This document shows, piece by piece, positions 26,512 to 34,320 of a DNA stretch of 50,179 nucleotides. Position numbers and translations under genes: made by a program. How positions within the stretch are numbered: the first letter of the stretch is position 1; each line of letters starts with the position of its first letter. This DNA is from Succinivibrionaceae bacterium (lineage in GTDB: Bacteria > Pseudomonadota > Gammaproteobacteria > Enterobacterales > Succinivibrionaceae), in NCBI GenBank assembly GCA_017480795.1, contig JAFURY010000024.1:1-50179 (forward strand), read 5' to 3'. The notes below the pieces were generated by a model. It saw only the letters and a list, made by a program, of their open reading frames with translations. It ran no database searches and had not been told where the DNA came from.

Positions 26512-27744
26512 ATGCTCTTGGAATTTTCCTGTTCAAATCACAAATCCATAAGGAACGATGTTTCGTTTTCCGCAGTGGCGGGGCCGAGCCGTATCCTTGA
26601 GAACAAAACGCTGTCGTTCGGATCCTACAGGCTGCTGCGGTCGTCGGTGATATACGGACCGGAAGGTTCTGGCAAGAGCAATTTCACGGATGCCATTCTG
26701 TTCATGAGAGCTCTGGTGCTTAATAGCGCTGATTTTTCGGCCGAAGATCGTATCAGGCAGACAACCAACAGGCTTGAGCCTGCCGGCAGCGAAAGCTCGT
26801 ACATTATGCATTTTGATTTTCATGACAGATTCATTTACGGTTTCACTCTGAAAGATTCTCTTGTGAAGGAGGAATACCTGCATTACTTTCGCGATGGAAT
26901 AGAAACCATGGTTTTTGAACGCGGCGAGGACGGTTTTTCCATGGAAAGAGGGTTCGTGCGAAAGATGAACGCCTTCATGAAAACGGTTAAACCCAACCAG
27001 CTGCTGCTTTCCTGCGCCGCCAGAAACAGCGACTTCTACCAAATGAGGAGTCCGTACAGTTTTTTTGCCAGCGGACTTGCGGTGTGCCGGCTGGACAGCG
27101 ACAACATGAACAGCATCTATCTGAATTATTCTCTCTATCAGATCAGCTCGTCTGTCCGGGCCAAAAGCCTAATGCTCAAAGTGCTGAAGGAACTTGGAAC
27201 CGGCGTGAAAGATATCGAAGTGACAATTGACCGGAACAAGCTGGGGTCCGGGAAGACTTCGTCGCTTTCAGGCAGCGAGTTTGCGAATATGCTTATGCAG
27301 AAGGGTTCGCTTAACGCGAAAATCGTTTACAAACGACGCGTCACTGATTTGTTGAGGGATGAATCTGAAGATTTTCGCAAAATTTTTTATCTGTTCGGCA
27401 TGGTGAGCGAGATGATGGCGGGCGACATGGTGGTTGTTTGCGACGATCTGGAAATGGGAGAGTATTTTTCGGCTGTGAAGGCTTTTATAAGCGCGATTTC
27501 GGAACTGGACGTCTACTCCGGGGCGCAACTGATTTTCACAACCAAAGATGCCCGTCTGCTGGATCATGATTTCTTCAGAAAAGATCAGATCTGGTTCGCC
27601 GAACGCAAGCGCGACAATTCGACCGATCTGTATCCGGTGACCCAGTTGAAGAATGCAAGACGCAGGGAAGGATACATATCGGGCAAACACGGGGACATTC
27701 CAATGCCGAACGATGATTTTGCCGAGTATTTGGCACAACTGTAA
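26512..27744 (+). CDS. ABC-type (AAA_21-like) ATPase with degenerate catalytic motifs
   Basis: A 410-residue protein. ATG 26512 follows GGGAGTGA. It opens M-L-L-E-F-S-C-S-N-H-K-S-I-R as does the next ATPase, with Walker A GPEGSGKS at 49-56 intact. The signature region reads R-D-E-S-E-D-F-R-K (Gly replaced by Asp compared with E-S-D-G in its neighbour). Walker B reads V-V-C-D-D-L-E-M-G (catalytic Glu replaced by Asp, S-L-H lost). The switch reads F-T-T-K-D (His replaced by Lys). The C-terminal D-Q-I-W-F-A-E ... Y-I-S-G-K-H-G-D-I-P is kept. It should bind ATP but hydrolyse it poorly, so a regulatory half of a heterodimer with the next ATPase is plausible. It arose by tandem duplication. Confidence 0.85.
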   Translation: MLLEFSCSNHKSIRNDVSFSAVAGPSRILENKTLSFGSYRLLRSSVIYGPEGSGKSNFTDAILFMRALVLNSADFSAEDRIRQTTNRLEPAGSESSYIMHFDFHDRFIYGFTLKDSLVKEEYLHYFRDGIETMVFERGEDGFSMERGFVRKMNAFMKTVKPNQLLLSCAARNSDFYQMRSPYSFFASGLAVCRLDSDNMNSIYLNYSLYQISSSVRAKSLMLKVLKELGTGVKDIEVTIDRNKLGSGKTSSLSGSEFANMLMQKGSLNAKIVYKRRVTDLLRDESEDFRKIFYLFGMVSEMMAGDMVVVCDDLEMGEYFSAVKAFISAISELDVYSGAQLIFTTKDARLLDHDFFRKDQIWFAERKRDNSTDLYPVTQLKNARRREGYISGKHGDIPMPNDDFAEYLAQL

Positions 27745-27782
27745 GCTTGTTTCAGATCTTCATGGCTGAATGTCGGCATAAG

Positions 27783-27788
27783 TATAAT
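27783..27788 (+). promoter_or_regulatory. Possible internal promoter -10
   Basis: TATAAT in the 180-bp spacer between the tandem ATPase genes, with no good -35. The spacer is AT-richer than the genes. It is otherwise featureless apart from the ribosome site AGAGGAAGG at about 27912-27920. Confidence 0.25.
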
Positions 27789-27924
27789 CCTGCTATCCTG
27801 AACAGGAAGCCATTGGAGATTCTGGCGACTGCCCTGATAAAAATTTCCTTTGTGCCAAAATTTAGACAAATGATTGCTGAAATTGAGCATGGCGGACGAA
27901 CGTTCATTTTAAGAGGAAGGTTGC

Positions 27925-29166
27925 ATGCTGCTGGAGTTTTCATGTTCAAATCACAAGTCCATACGAAAAGAGATTCTCTTTTCGGCCATGGCTGGGACCG
28001 ATGACGCGCATGATGATAAAACAATCCGTTTCGGAAATTACCGGATCCTCCGTTCTGGGCTGATATACGGACCTAACGGCTCGGGCAAGTCCAATCTGAT
28101 AGATGCTATTCTGTTTGTCAAAAGACTGGTCGTGGAGAGCGTTGGCTACCCGCTGGGACATGGCATCAGGCAGATAACCCATAAGTTGGAACCTGCAGAC
28201 AGCGAAAGTTCATACGCAATGCAGTTTGTGGCGAACGGCATCAGATATATGTACGGTTTCACACTGAAAAACCTTCTTGTGGCCGACGAGTACCTGTATT
28301 ACGTTCCAAATGGCAGGCAGATCAGGATTTTCGAACGCTCCGGCGCCGATTTCGCCGCCGGCAGCCGGTTCGGAGGAAAACTGAGCGCCTGCAGGAACGT
28401 GGTCAATTCCAACCGGCTGCTTCTTTCCTGCGCCGCCAACTACAGCAAGGTTGCGGAGATAATAGCTGCCTACAAGTTTTTTTTGCGCGATCTGCAGGTC
28501 TACAGCCATCTGAATCAAAACCGATGGACGCAATATTCCCTGTACCGCATCGGCTCGAATTCTGAGATTAGGCGCGCCGTGATCGGTTTCCTGCGGGACC
28601 TTGGAACCGGCATCAGGGATATCGAAGTCAAAATCGACCGGAAGAAACTGGAAATGGCCGATCTTCCCGATTTTTTCGGGGAATTTCCAAACATGCTGCT
28701 GCAGAAGGATGTGGACGCGATCTCGGCGAGAGTTGTTTATGATCAGTTTTCGACTGATCTGATGCGGGAGGAATCCGACGGTATCCGCAAACTGATGGCT
28801 CTGATATATCCTTTGACTGATCTTTCCTCCGGCAGCAAGGCGCTGATCTGCGATGAACTGGAAGCAAGCCTGCATGAGTCGGTTCTGCACAATCTGGTAA
28901 AGTTTGTGATGAATTTGCCAGAAGGCAACACCTCGCAGCTGTTTTTTACCACGCATGACACCACTCTCCTGAATTCCGATATTTTCAGAAGAGATCAGAT
29001 CTGGTTTACCGAAATGACCAATGACAGATCGACAGATCTGTATTCTCTGGCTGAACTGAAGGATGTAAGAAAGAACGAGAATTTCGCCAGGTGCTACATG
29101 TTGGGGAAATACGGGGCGGTTCCCATGCAGGATCCTGATTTCGCCAAATATTCGTCCTTTTTGTAG
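27925..29166 (+). CDS. ABC-type (AAA_21-like) ATPase with intact motifs
   Basis: A 413-residue protein. ATG 27925 has a strong AGAGGAAGG site. Motifs are complete: Walker A GPNGSGKS near residue 50, signature-like E-E-S-D-G-I-R-K, Walker B L-I-C-D-E-L-E-A-S-L-H, switch F-F-T-T-H-D and family ending D-Q-I-W-F-T-E ... M-L-G-K-Y-G-A-V-P. It is closest to the degenerate ATPase just upstream, nearly identical over the first 15 residues. Such ATPases pair with nuclease effectors in AbiL, PARIS and related systems. Here the following gene, 31 bases on, encodes a HEPN protein, which makes that the likely effector. Function in defence is inference. Confidence 0.9.
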   Translation: MLLEFSCSNHKSIRKEILFSAMAGTDDAHDDKTIRFGNYRILRSGLIYGPNGSGKSNLIDAILFVKRLVVESVGYPLGHGIRQITHKLEPADSESSYAMQFVANGIRYMYGFTLKNLLVADEYLYYVPNGRQIRIFERSGADFAAGSRFGGKLSACRNVVNSNRLLLSCAANYSKVAEIIAAYKFFLRDLQVYSHLNQNRWTQYSLYRIGSNSEIRRAVIGFLRDLGTGIRDIEVKIDRKKLEMADLPDFFGEFPNMLLQKDVDAISARVVYDQFSTDLMREESDGIRKLMALIYPLTDLSSGSKALICDELEASLHESVLHNLVKFVMNLPEGNTSQLFFTTHDTTLLNSDIFRRDQIWFTEMTNDRSTDLYSLAELKDVRKNENFARCYMLGKYGAVPMQDPDFAKYSSFL

Positions 29167-29197
29167 TGTCGCGCATTCGTAACGGTTGTGGCGGATC

Positions 29198-29893
29198 ATG
29201 AACAGAAAATTGGAAATCCGCAGACGCGGCGAGAATGTGCGCGAGCCTCGTCCTTTGCGAGCGGCGGTGCAGTTTGATATCCCGCAGATACGCCAGCATT
29301 TCCAGGAAAGTCTGAATGAAATCAAAAGGCAGTTTGAGGTGGCCGAATATCTGGTTTCAAACAGCAAACGGGAGGAAGCCGACAATATCTACCGAAGCCA
29401 GATAGTTTTTTTGGAAAGCTCTCTGGACTTTTTCATGCATGAGATTACAAAGTACGGTTTGCACCGTATTTTTACCAACTGCTGGGCCAGAACAGACAGA
29501 TTTGAAAGAATATCGGTTCCCATGTCCAAAGTGTTCGAGGCTATTGAAAATCCAGAATCAACCGACTGGTTCTTTAACTATGTCAGCAATCAGTATTCCG
29601 ATGTTGTGTTGCAGAGTTGGGATGCTATTAGAGATCAACTGAATCTGGTTGGCATACCATGGAGCGGGGTTTGCAGAGCATGCAATCCGGACATGGGCGA
29701 AAAAGAATCCATTGAGGAGGAGAAAACCTTTCTTGTCGAGCTGTACCAGCGAAGAAACAGGATTGCTCACCAGAATGATCGCAATCACGCCAATGCGGAA
29801 AAACAGGATATTTCAAGGACATACGTGGAATTCTGCATTGGCAGAGTTTGCAGGTTCGTTGACGCCGTCTGCGCCGGAGCGCTTGATCGTTGA
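29198..29893 (+). CDS. HEPN-domain protein (RiboL-PSP-HEPN-like), putative ribonuclease effector
   Basis: A 231-residue mostly helical protein. ATG 29198 is preferred over a TTG 12 bases upstream; GGCGGA lies just before. A basic N-terminal tail (R-R-R-G-E-N-V-R-E) precedes helices with L-E-S-S-L-D-F-F-M-H-E-I. Near residue 185 is R-R-N-R-I-A-H-Q-N-D, giving the HEPN catalytic Rx4H. HEPN proteins with this motif are metal-independent RNases in many toxin and abortive-infection systems. Its position directly after an intact ABC-type ATPase suggests the ATPase restrains or activates it, as in RloC/PrrC-like logic, where both parts sit in one chain. The HEPN call is fairly good from the motif and helix pattern; subfamily and target are uncertain. 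Confidence 0.75.
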   Translation: MNRKLEIRRRGENVREPRPLRAAVQFDIPQIRQHFQESLNEIKRQFEVAEYLVSNSKREEADNIYRSQIVFLESSLDFFMHEITKYGLHRIFTNCWARTDRFERISVPMSKVFEAIENPESTDWFFNYVSNQYSDVVLQSWDAIRDQLNLVGIPWSGVCRACNPDMGEKESIEEEKTFLVELYQRRNRIAHQNDRNHANAEKQDISRTYVEFCIGRVCRFVDAVCAGALDR

Positions 29894-30050
29894 CTGGATT
29901 TGCCGCTGTTGCATACGTTAAGTGCCATGGAGCAGAAGGCCGGCATGGGATTCGTCTGCGAGGTTTTCGAGTTCCCGTCTCTTCAGAGGGTTGAAAAGAC
30001 GCTTATTTTTTGATCGGACGATCCGAGCAGACCGGTTGACGTTTGCATAT

Positions 30051-30079
30051 TTGATCGGCATCAATGTTTGTTTTATGAC
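30051..30079 (+). promoter_or_regulatory. Putative promoter of the amylase gene
   Basis: TTGATC (30051-30056), 17-base spacer, TATGAC (30074-30079). The start of transcription would be near 30086, inside the palindrome that follows. Confidence 0.45.
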
Positions 30080-30081
30080 TC

Positions 30082-30098
30082 CGTGGCAGTATGCCACG
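30082..30098 (+). promoter_or_regulatory. Palindrome CGTGGCA-GTA-TGCCACG, possible operator
   Basis: Perfect 7-bp arms around 3 bases, placed over the predicted transcription start of the amylase gene and 34 bases before its ATG. This is a fitting place for a sugar-responsive repressor, though it could also be a small leader hairpin. Confidence 0.45.
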
Positions 30099-30131
30099 AT
30101 CTCAATCTGAATATATCCAACTGGAGTCTTT

Positions 30132-31886
30132 ATGCTTAGCAATGAATTTTTCAAGAAGTCCCTGCTTGTTTCTGCCATAGCGCTTGCTCTGACAGCCTGC
30201 GGCGGCGGTGGCGGACACGGTCATGGCGGCAGCGGCGATGACAGCGGCAGCGGTAGCGGCGGATCCGACACTCCTGAGGATCCGACTCCGTCTCAGCCTG
30301 AAAAGACCGTTTCCGTGAGCGTGAACGCGAAGACCGCCGGCAATTTTACCTTCGATAACGATCTTGCGTCATTCACTGCGAATGCTGATGACGCCATCAG
30401 CAATCTGCGCATTTTCCAGATCATGGTGGCGGCCTTCCAGGACGGCGATTCCGGCGTGGGCTACGGCACCGGCTACGGCACCAGTTCCTTCAAGGGCGAT
30501 CTCAAGGGCGTGATCAACGCACTTGACTACATACAGAGCACCGGTTTCAACGCCATCTGGCTCACTCCTGTCTTCGAGTCGGCATCCAGCTCCGACAACG
30601 CGTCAAAGCTGGATTCCACCGGCTACTACGCCAAAAACTATTTCAAGATCGATTCTCACTTCGGAGACGAGGCGACTCTGAAGAAACTGGTGGAAGAGGT
30701 GCACAAGCGCAACATGTACATCTTCCTTGACGGCGTGTTCGGCCACTTCAAGAAATCGGTGAACAAGACATCCCGGAACGGCAGCGTGCTGGTTGCCAAG
30801 AGTTGCGGTCTTGAAGACATCGGCGCTCTCTGCGCCGATTTCGACAAGGCAGGCACTCTTGACTTCTTCAAGGATGTGGCCACCTACTACATCAAGGAAT
30901 TCAAGATCGACGGCTGGAGACTTGACCAGGCCTATCAGGTTCCGGTATCCGACTGGAACAAGATCAGAACCGCCGTTGAGGAGGCCGCAGGGGACACCGC
31001 CTATGAAAACGGCGACGGCGACACCGTGCATCCGCTGGGCTACATGGTGGGCGAAATCTGGAAGGGCGATTCCGACATTGTCAACGAGGGTTACGGCACC
31101 GCCTCCAGCAAGGGTCTCTTGAGCAATTTCGCCTTCGGCATGCGCTATGGCGTGGTGCAGACTCTTGCCTGCGAGGAATCCGGCGCCTCCGACCACACCG
31201 GCAACAAGCTTTACGATATGATCAGACTGATGGACAGCAACTATCCGTCTTTCGCCATTCCTAACTTCTTCCTTTCCAATCATGATCTGGTGCGTTTTGG
31301 CGATCTCATCCAGCGCTCCAAAAAGCTGGGACAGATCAGTTCGGAAAACTATGCGAGCCGTTATTTCCTCGCTCACGCTCTCACCTCGATTTTCAGTGGT
31401 CCGATGACCGTGCTTTACGGCGACGAGTTCGGTCAGGATGTGCCTAACTTTGACGTTCAGAAGCAGCAGGACGGCTATTACGAGGATCATGTTTCCCGCG
31501 TTGACGGCAAGATTTCCGGCTTTACCGACACTCAGAAGAAGATCCGCGATGGCTTTGTGAAACTGATGACGGCAAGAGCCCATCATCCGGCTCTCTACCG
31601 CGGCAAGATGGATATTCTCAACATCGAAAAGAATGTGGTGGCCATCAAGAAGTATACCGAGGGCGATGATGCCGAAAGCGTGGTGTTCGCCATGAACCTT
31701 TCGGAGTCCGACAAAGCCGAGATGACCATCGACGCGTCGATCGCCGGAGCCGAGACCGCTCTGATGGATGCCGTCACCTGCGCCGAATACACCGCCGAAG
31801 GCGGCAAGTTCAAGATCCCTCTTGCGCCTCTCTCCGGCGTGTTCCTGAGCGATCCTGACACTCTTGGCGCCGAGTGCGGCGAATAA
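30132..31886 (+). CDS. GH13 alpha-amylase-family lipoprotein
   Basis: A 584-residue protein. ATG 30132 has GGAG at 30123-30126. The lipobox L-T-A-C follows a hydrophobic stretch, so Cys at about residue 23 is lipidated. A Gly/Ser/His/Asp-rich linker of about 30 residues then holds the enzyme away from the membrane. The (beta/alpha)8 GH13 domain shows F-N-A-I-W-L-T-P-V near 140, G-W-R-L-D-Q-A (nucleophile Asp about 264), G-E-I-W-K-G (acid/base Glu about 307) and S-N-H-D (Asp about 384). It should cleave or rearrange alpha-glucans such as starch or maltodextrin at the cell surface or in the periplasm; exact specificity cannot be told. It is monocistronic, with an operator-like palindrome upstream and a strong terminator after it. 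Confidence 0.92.
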   Translation: MLSNEFFKKSLLVSAIALALTACGGGGGHGHGGSGDDSGSGSGGSDTPEDPTPSQPEKTVSVSVNAKTAGNFTFDNDLASFTANADDAISNLRIFQIMVAAFQDGDSGVGYGTGYGTSSFKGDLKGVINALDYIQSTGFNAIWLTPVFESASSSDNASKLDSTGYYAKNYFKIDSHFGDEATLKKLVEEVHKRNMYIFLDGVFGHFKKSVNKTSRNGSVLVAKSCGLEDIGALCADFDKAGTLDFFKDVATYYIKEFKIDGWRLDQAYQVPVSDWNKIRTAVEEAAGDTAYENGDGDTVHPLGYMVGEIWKGDSDIVNEGYGTASSKGLLSNFAFGMRYGVVQTLACEESGASDHTGNKLYDMIRLMDSNYPSFAIPNFFLSNHDLVRFGDLIQRSKKLGQISSENYASRYFLAHALTSIFSGPMTVLYGDEFGQDVPNFDVQKQQDGYYEDHVSRVDGKISGFTDTQKKIRDGFVKLMTARAHHPALYRGKMDILNIEKNVVAIKKYTEGDDAESVVFAMNLSESDKAEMTIDASIAGAETALMDAVTCAEYTAEGGKFKIPLAPLSGVFLSDPDTLGAECGE

Positions 31887-31915
31887 TCCGGCAGAAAACC
31901 TGCTGGTAAAATTGC

Positions 31916-31939
31916 AAAGGCTCCCTAAAGGGAGCCTTT
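31916..31939 (+). terminator. Rho-independent terminator of the amylase gene
   Basis: AAAGGCTCCC (31916-31925), loop TAAA, GGGAGCCTTT (31930-31939): a perfect 10-bp stem ending in T, 30 bases after the stop. It should work in both directions. Confidence 0.85.
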
Positions 31940-32137
31940 CTGATTCTGTCAGATTCAGACCGAGGCGAGATTTCCGATACGCAAGGGTCGCGCACTCCGT
32001 CCGGCGCTATACCGCATCAATCCGCATATCGGCATCCGTCCCGCGCGGTTCAAGTCCGGCCTGCGCAAAGCCTGTGCAAGCCGGGACCGCAAACCTTGAT
32101 TGAGGCGTCATGCGCCGCCATTTGGCTTGCGGGAGGT

Positions 32138-32809
32138 TCAGCGGGATCGGACTCTGCTCTTTGCGTGTCTGAAGTCCGACAGAAACGGATTGTACAATTT
32201 TTCCTCGCCGATGGTGGTGTCCGGTCCGTGTCCCGGCAGCACGGCGGTGTCGTCAGGCAGGATCAGAAGGTTGTCGCGGATGGAGGAGATCAGCTGGTCG
32301 TGGTCGCCCCCCGGGAAGTCGCTGCGACCCACGGATCTCCGGAAAAGAACGTCGCCGGAAAGCAGAAATCCGCTTTCTTTGAAGTAGTAGCATACCTGGC
32401 CCGGAGTGTGGCCAGGGCAGTGCAGAATCCGGATTTCCTCCCCCAGATTCAGATCAAGGATCCCGTTGTCCGAGAGAAAGAGATCCGGTCTCAGGGCGGG
32501 CTTTGAGGCAAGGCCGAACATTCTGGCCTGCACGTCAAGATGCTCCAGCAGCTGCCGATCCCCCGCCTCGGGTCCGAACACCGGGATCCCGTATAAGGCT
32601 GCGATTTCCGCGGCGGCGCCGCAGTGATCCAGATGCCCGTGGGTGAGGATCACCGCCACCGGTTTTGCTCCGGATCGTTTTACGGCATTTTTGACAAGCT
32701 CCGGATCATCTCCGGGATCCGCGATGGCGCATCTTGTTTTGTCCTGGCTTGCGATAATGCGGCAGTTGACCTGAAAGGCTCCCACCACCACGGTGCTGTA
32801 ACTGAGCAT
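32138..32809 (-). CDS. gloC: Metallo-beta-lactamase-fold hydrolase, GloC/YcbL (glyoxalase II type)
   Basis: A 223-residue cytoplasmic enzyme close to E. coli YcbL/GloC (215 aa), a hydroxyacylglutathione hydrolase-type thioesterase that can release lactate from S-lactoylglutathione. The metal motif T-H-G-H-L-D-H is near residue 55; the other ligands lie in C-P-G-H-T-P-G, L-L-S-G-D-V-L-F and P-G-H-G-P. The conserved V-G-R-S-D-F-P-G-G-D-H and the ending Y-N-P-F-L are also present. It follows rlmI on the minus strand after 58 bases and probably shares its transcript. All ligands are intact. Confidence 0.93.
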   Translation of the reverse strand: MLSYSTVVVGAFQVNCRIIASQDKTRCAIADPGDDPELVKNAVKRSGAKPVAVILTHGHLDHCGAAAEIAALYGIPVFGPEAGDRQLLEHLDVQARMFGLASKPALRPDLFLSDNGILDLNLGEEIRILHCPGHTPGQVCYYFKESGFLLSGDVLFRRSVGRSDFPGGDHDQLISSIRDNLLILPDDTAVLPGHGPDTTIGEEKLYNPFLSDFRHAKSRVRSR

Positions 32810-32867
32810 GCTTGACTCCTGTCTGGATGGATCTGTCTGAAATTCTTCCGGTTTTCCTGTCGCCGGT

Positions 32868-34061
32868 TTATTCCGCTCTTACCGCAAGTCCCTTGAGATA
32901 AAGGGCCTCGGGGTAGGGCAGGGCCACCGGATGATCTCCGCTCTGGTGGAGATACTGGATTATTCTGCCGCTTCTTCCGGCATCAAGAAAGGCGTCGGCC
33001 ACCACCTTCTGAAAAAGATCGGGGGCCATATGGCCGGAGCAGGAGAATGTCAGCAGAATGCCGCCGGGAGAGAGGAGGGAGGCGGCCAGCATGTTGATGT
33101 CCTTGTACCCCCGGCATGCCTTCTCCAGCTGGGATCTGCTTTCGGCGAACTTGGGCGGATCCAGCACGATGACGTCGTAAACCGCGCCCCCGGCCTTCAT
33201 GCGCCTGAGGAAGGCGAACACGTCCTCTTTCACAAACTTCACCCGGCCGGGATCAAGATGATTGAGGACGATGTTCCGTTTGGCGATCTCCAGAGCGCTT
33301 TTGGACACGTCAACGTTGGTAACCGCTCTGGCGCCGCCCCTGAGAGCGTAGAGGCAGAAGCCTCCGGTGTATGAAAAGCAGTTAAGAACCGATTTGCCCC
33401 TGCAGTATCGTTCCAGAGTTTTTCGGTTGTCCCGCTGATCCAGATAGTAGCCGGTCTTGTGGCCCGACTTTATGTTCACCAGGATCTTCATGCCGCCGTT
33501 TTCGTCAATGACGATCTCCTCCGGAGGCTCGCTGCCGGAGATCAGCCCGGCGCGCTGCTCAAGTCCCTCCTTCGTCCGGGAGGAGGTGTCGGAGCGTTCG
33601 TAGATGCTGAAGTCGGGATAAAGCTTTTTAAGAGCATCGGTGATGCGCGGAAGGTGATGCTCGCAGCCGGCGCTCAGGATCTGCAGCACCAGAAATTCGT
33701 TGTAGCGGTCGATGATGAGACCCGGCAGACCGTCCGACTCGGCATCCACCAGCCGGCAGGCGGACATGCCGGTCTCAAGCAGCATGGGCTCCCGGATCTC
33801 TGCGGCCCTGGCGATCCGCCCCATAAAAAAATCGGCGTCGATCCTCTCGTTCGATCTGAAGGTCCAGATCCTGGCTCTGATCTGCGAACTGGGGGAGTAG
33901 GAGGCCCGGCCCAGAAACTCTCCGTCGGCGGAGAAGACGTCGATGTCTCCTCCGGCCTCGGGAGGATTTTCCACCTTCGCCACCGCCTTGGAAAAGATCC
34001 AGGGATGAAGACGTCTGACTGATTTTTCGCGGCCGTGCGCAAGTATGAGCTTAGCTTCCAT
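32868..34061 (-). CDS. rlmI: 23S rRNA (cytosine-1962-C5)-methyltransferase RlmI
   Basis: A 397-residue protein matching E. coli RlmI (396). The start at 34061 is chosen because the PUA domain begins M-E-A-K-L-I-L-A-H-G-R-E; a longer frame adds unrelated residues. The PUA domain (R-R-L-H-P-W-I-F) spans about 1-80. A linker with G-L-I-I-D-R-Y-N-E follows, then the SAM-dependent domain: G-H-K-T-G-Y-Y-L-D-Q-R-D-N-R, V-L-N-C-F-S-Y-T-G-G-F and the D-P-P-K-F catalytic loop, with S-C-S-G-H carrying the catalytic Cys. It methylates C1962 of 23S rRNA. It is upstream of gloC in a two-gene unit. Confidence 0.94.
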   Translation of the reverse strand: MEAKLILAHGREKSVRRLHPWIFSKAVAKVENPPEAGGDIDVFSADGEFLGRASYSPSSQIRARIWTFRSNERIDADFFMGRIARAAEIREPMLLETGMSACRLVDAESDGLPGLIIDRYNEFLVLQILSAGCEHHLPRITDALKKLYPDFSIYERSDTSSRTKEGLEQRAGLISGSEPPEEIVIDENGGMKILVNIKSGHKTGYYLDQRDNRKTLERYCRGKSVLNCFSYTGGFCLYALRGGARAVTNVDVSKSALEIAKRNIVLNHLDPGRVKFVKEDVFAFLRRMKAGGAVYDVIVLDPPKFAESRSQLEKACRGYKDINMLAASLLSPGGILLTFSCSGHMAPDLFQKVVADAFLDAGRSGRIIQYLHQSGDHPVALPYPEALYLKGLAVRAE

Positions 34062-34320
34062 GAGAACCTGATCCGAAGTTGAAAACGACGGGACGCCGCA
34101 TGAGGCTTCCCGGGCATCATTATAACCTACAAGAGACCGCATGTCCGAGGCGATCCTGGGTTCGGTCCGGATCGGATGTTTCGGCTCGGTTCAGTCCAGC
34201 TCATGTCTGATCGGACTTCCTTGCCCGGTTATCTCTGTTGGAACTTTCCTGCTCCGTTCAGGCAGGAGCGGACTTTTCCGCTCTTTGCGAAATTTCGCAT
34301 CAAACCGGAATTTCCGCATG

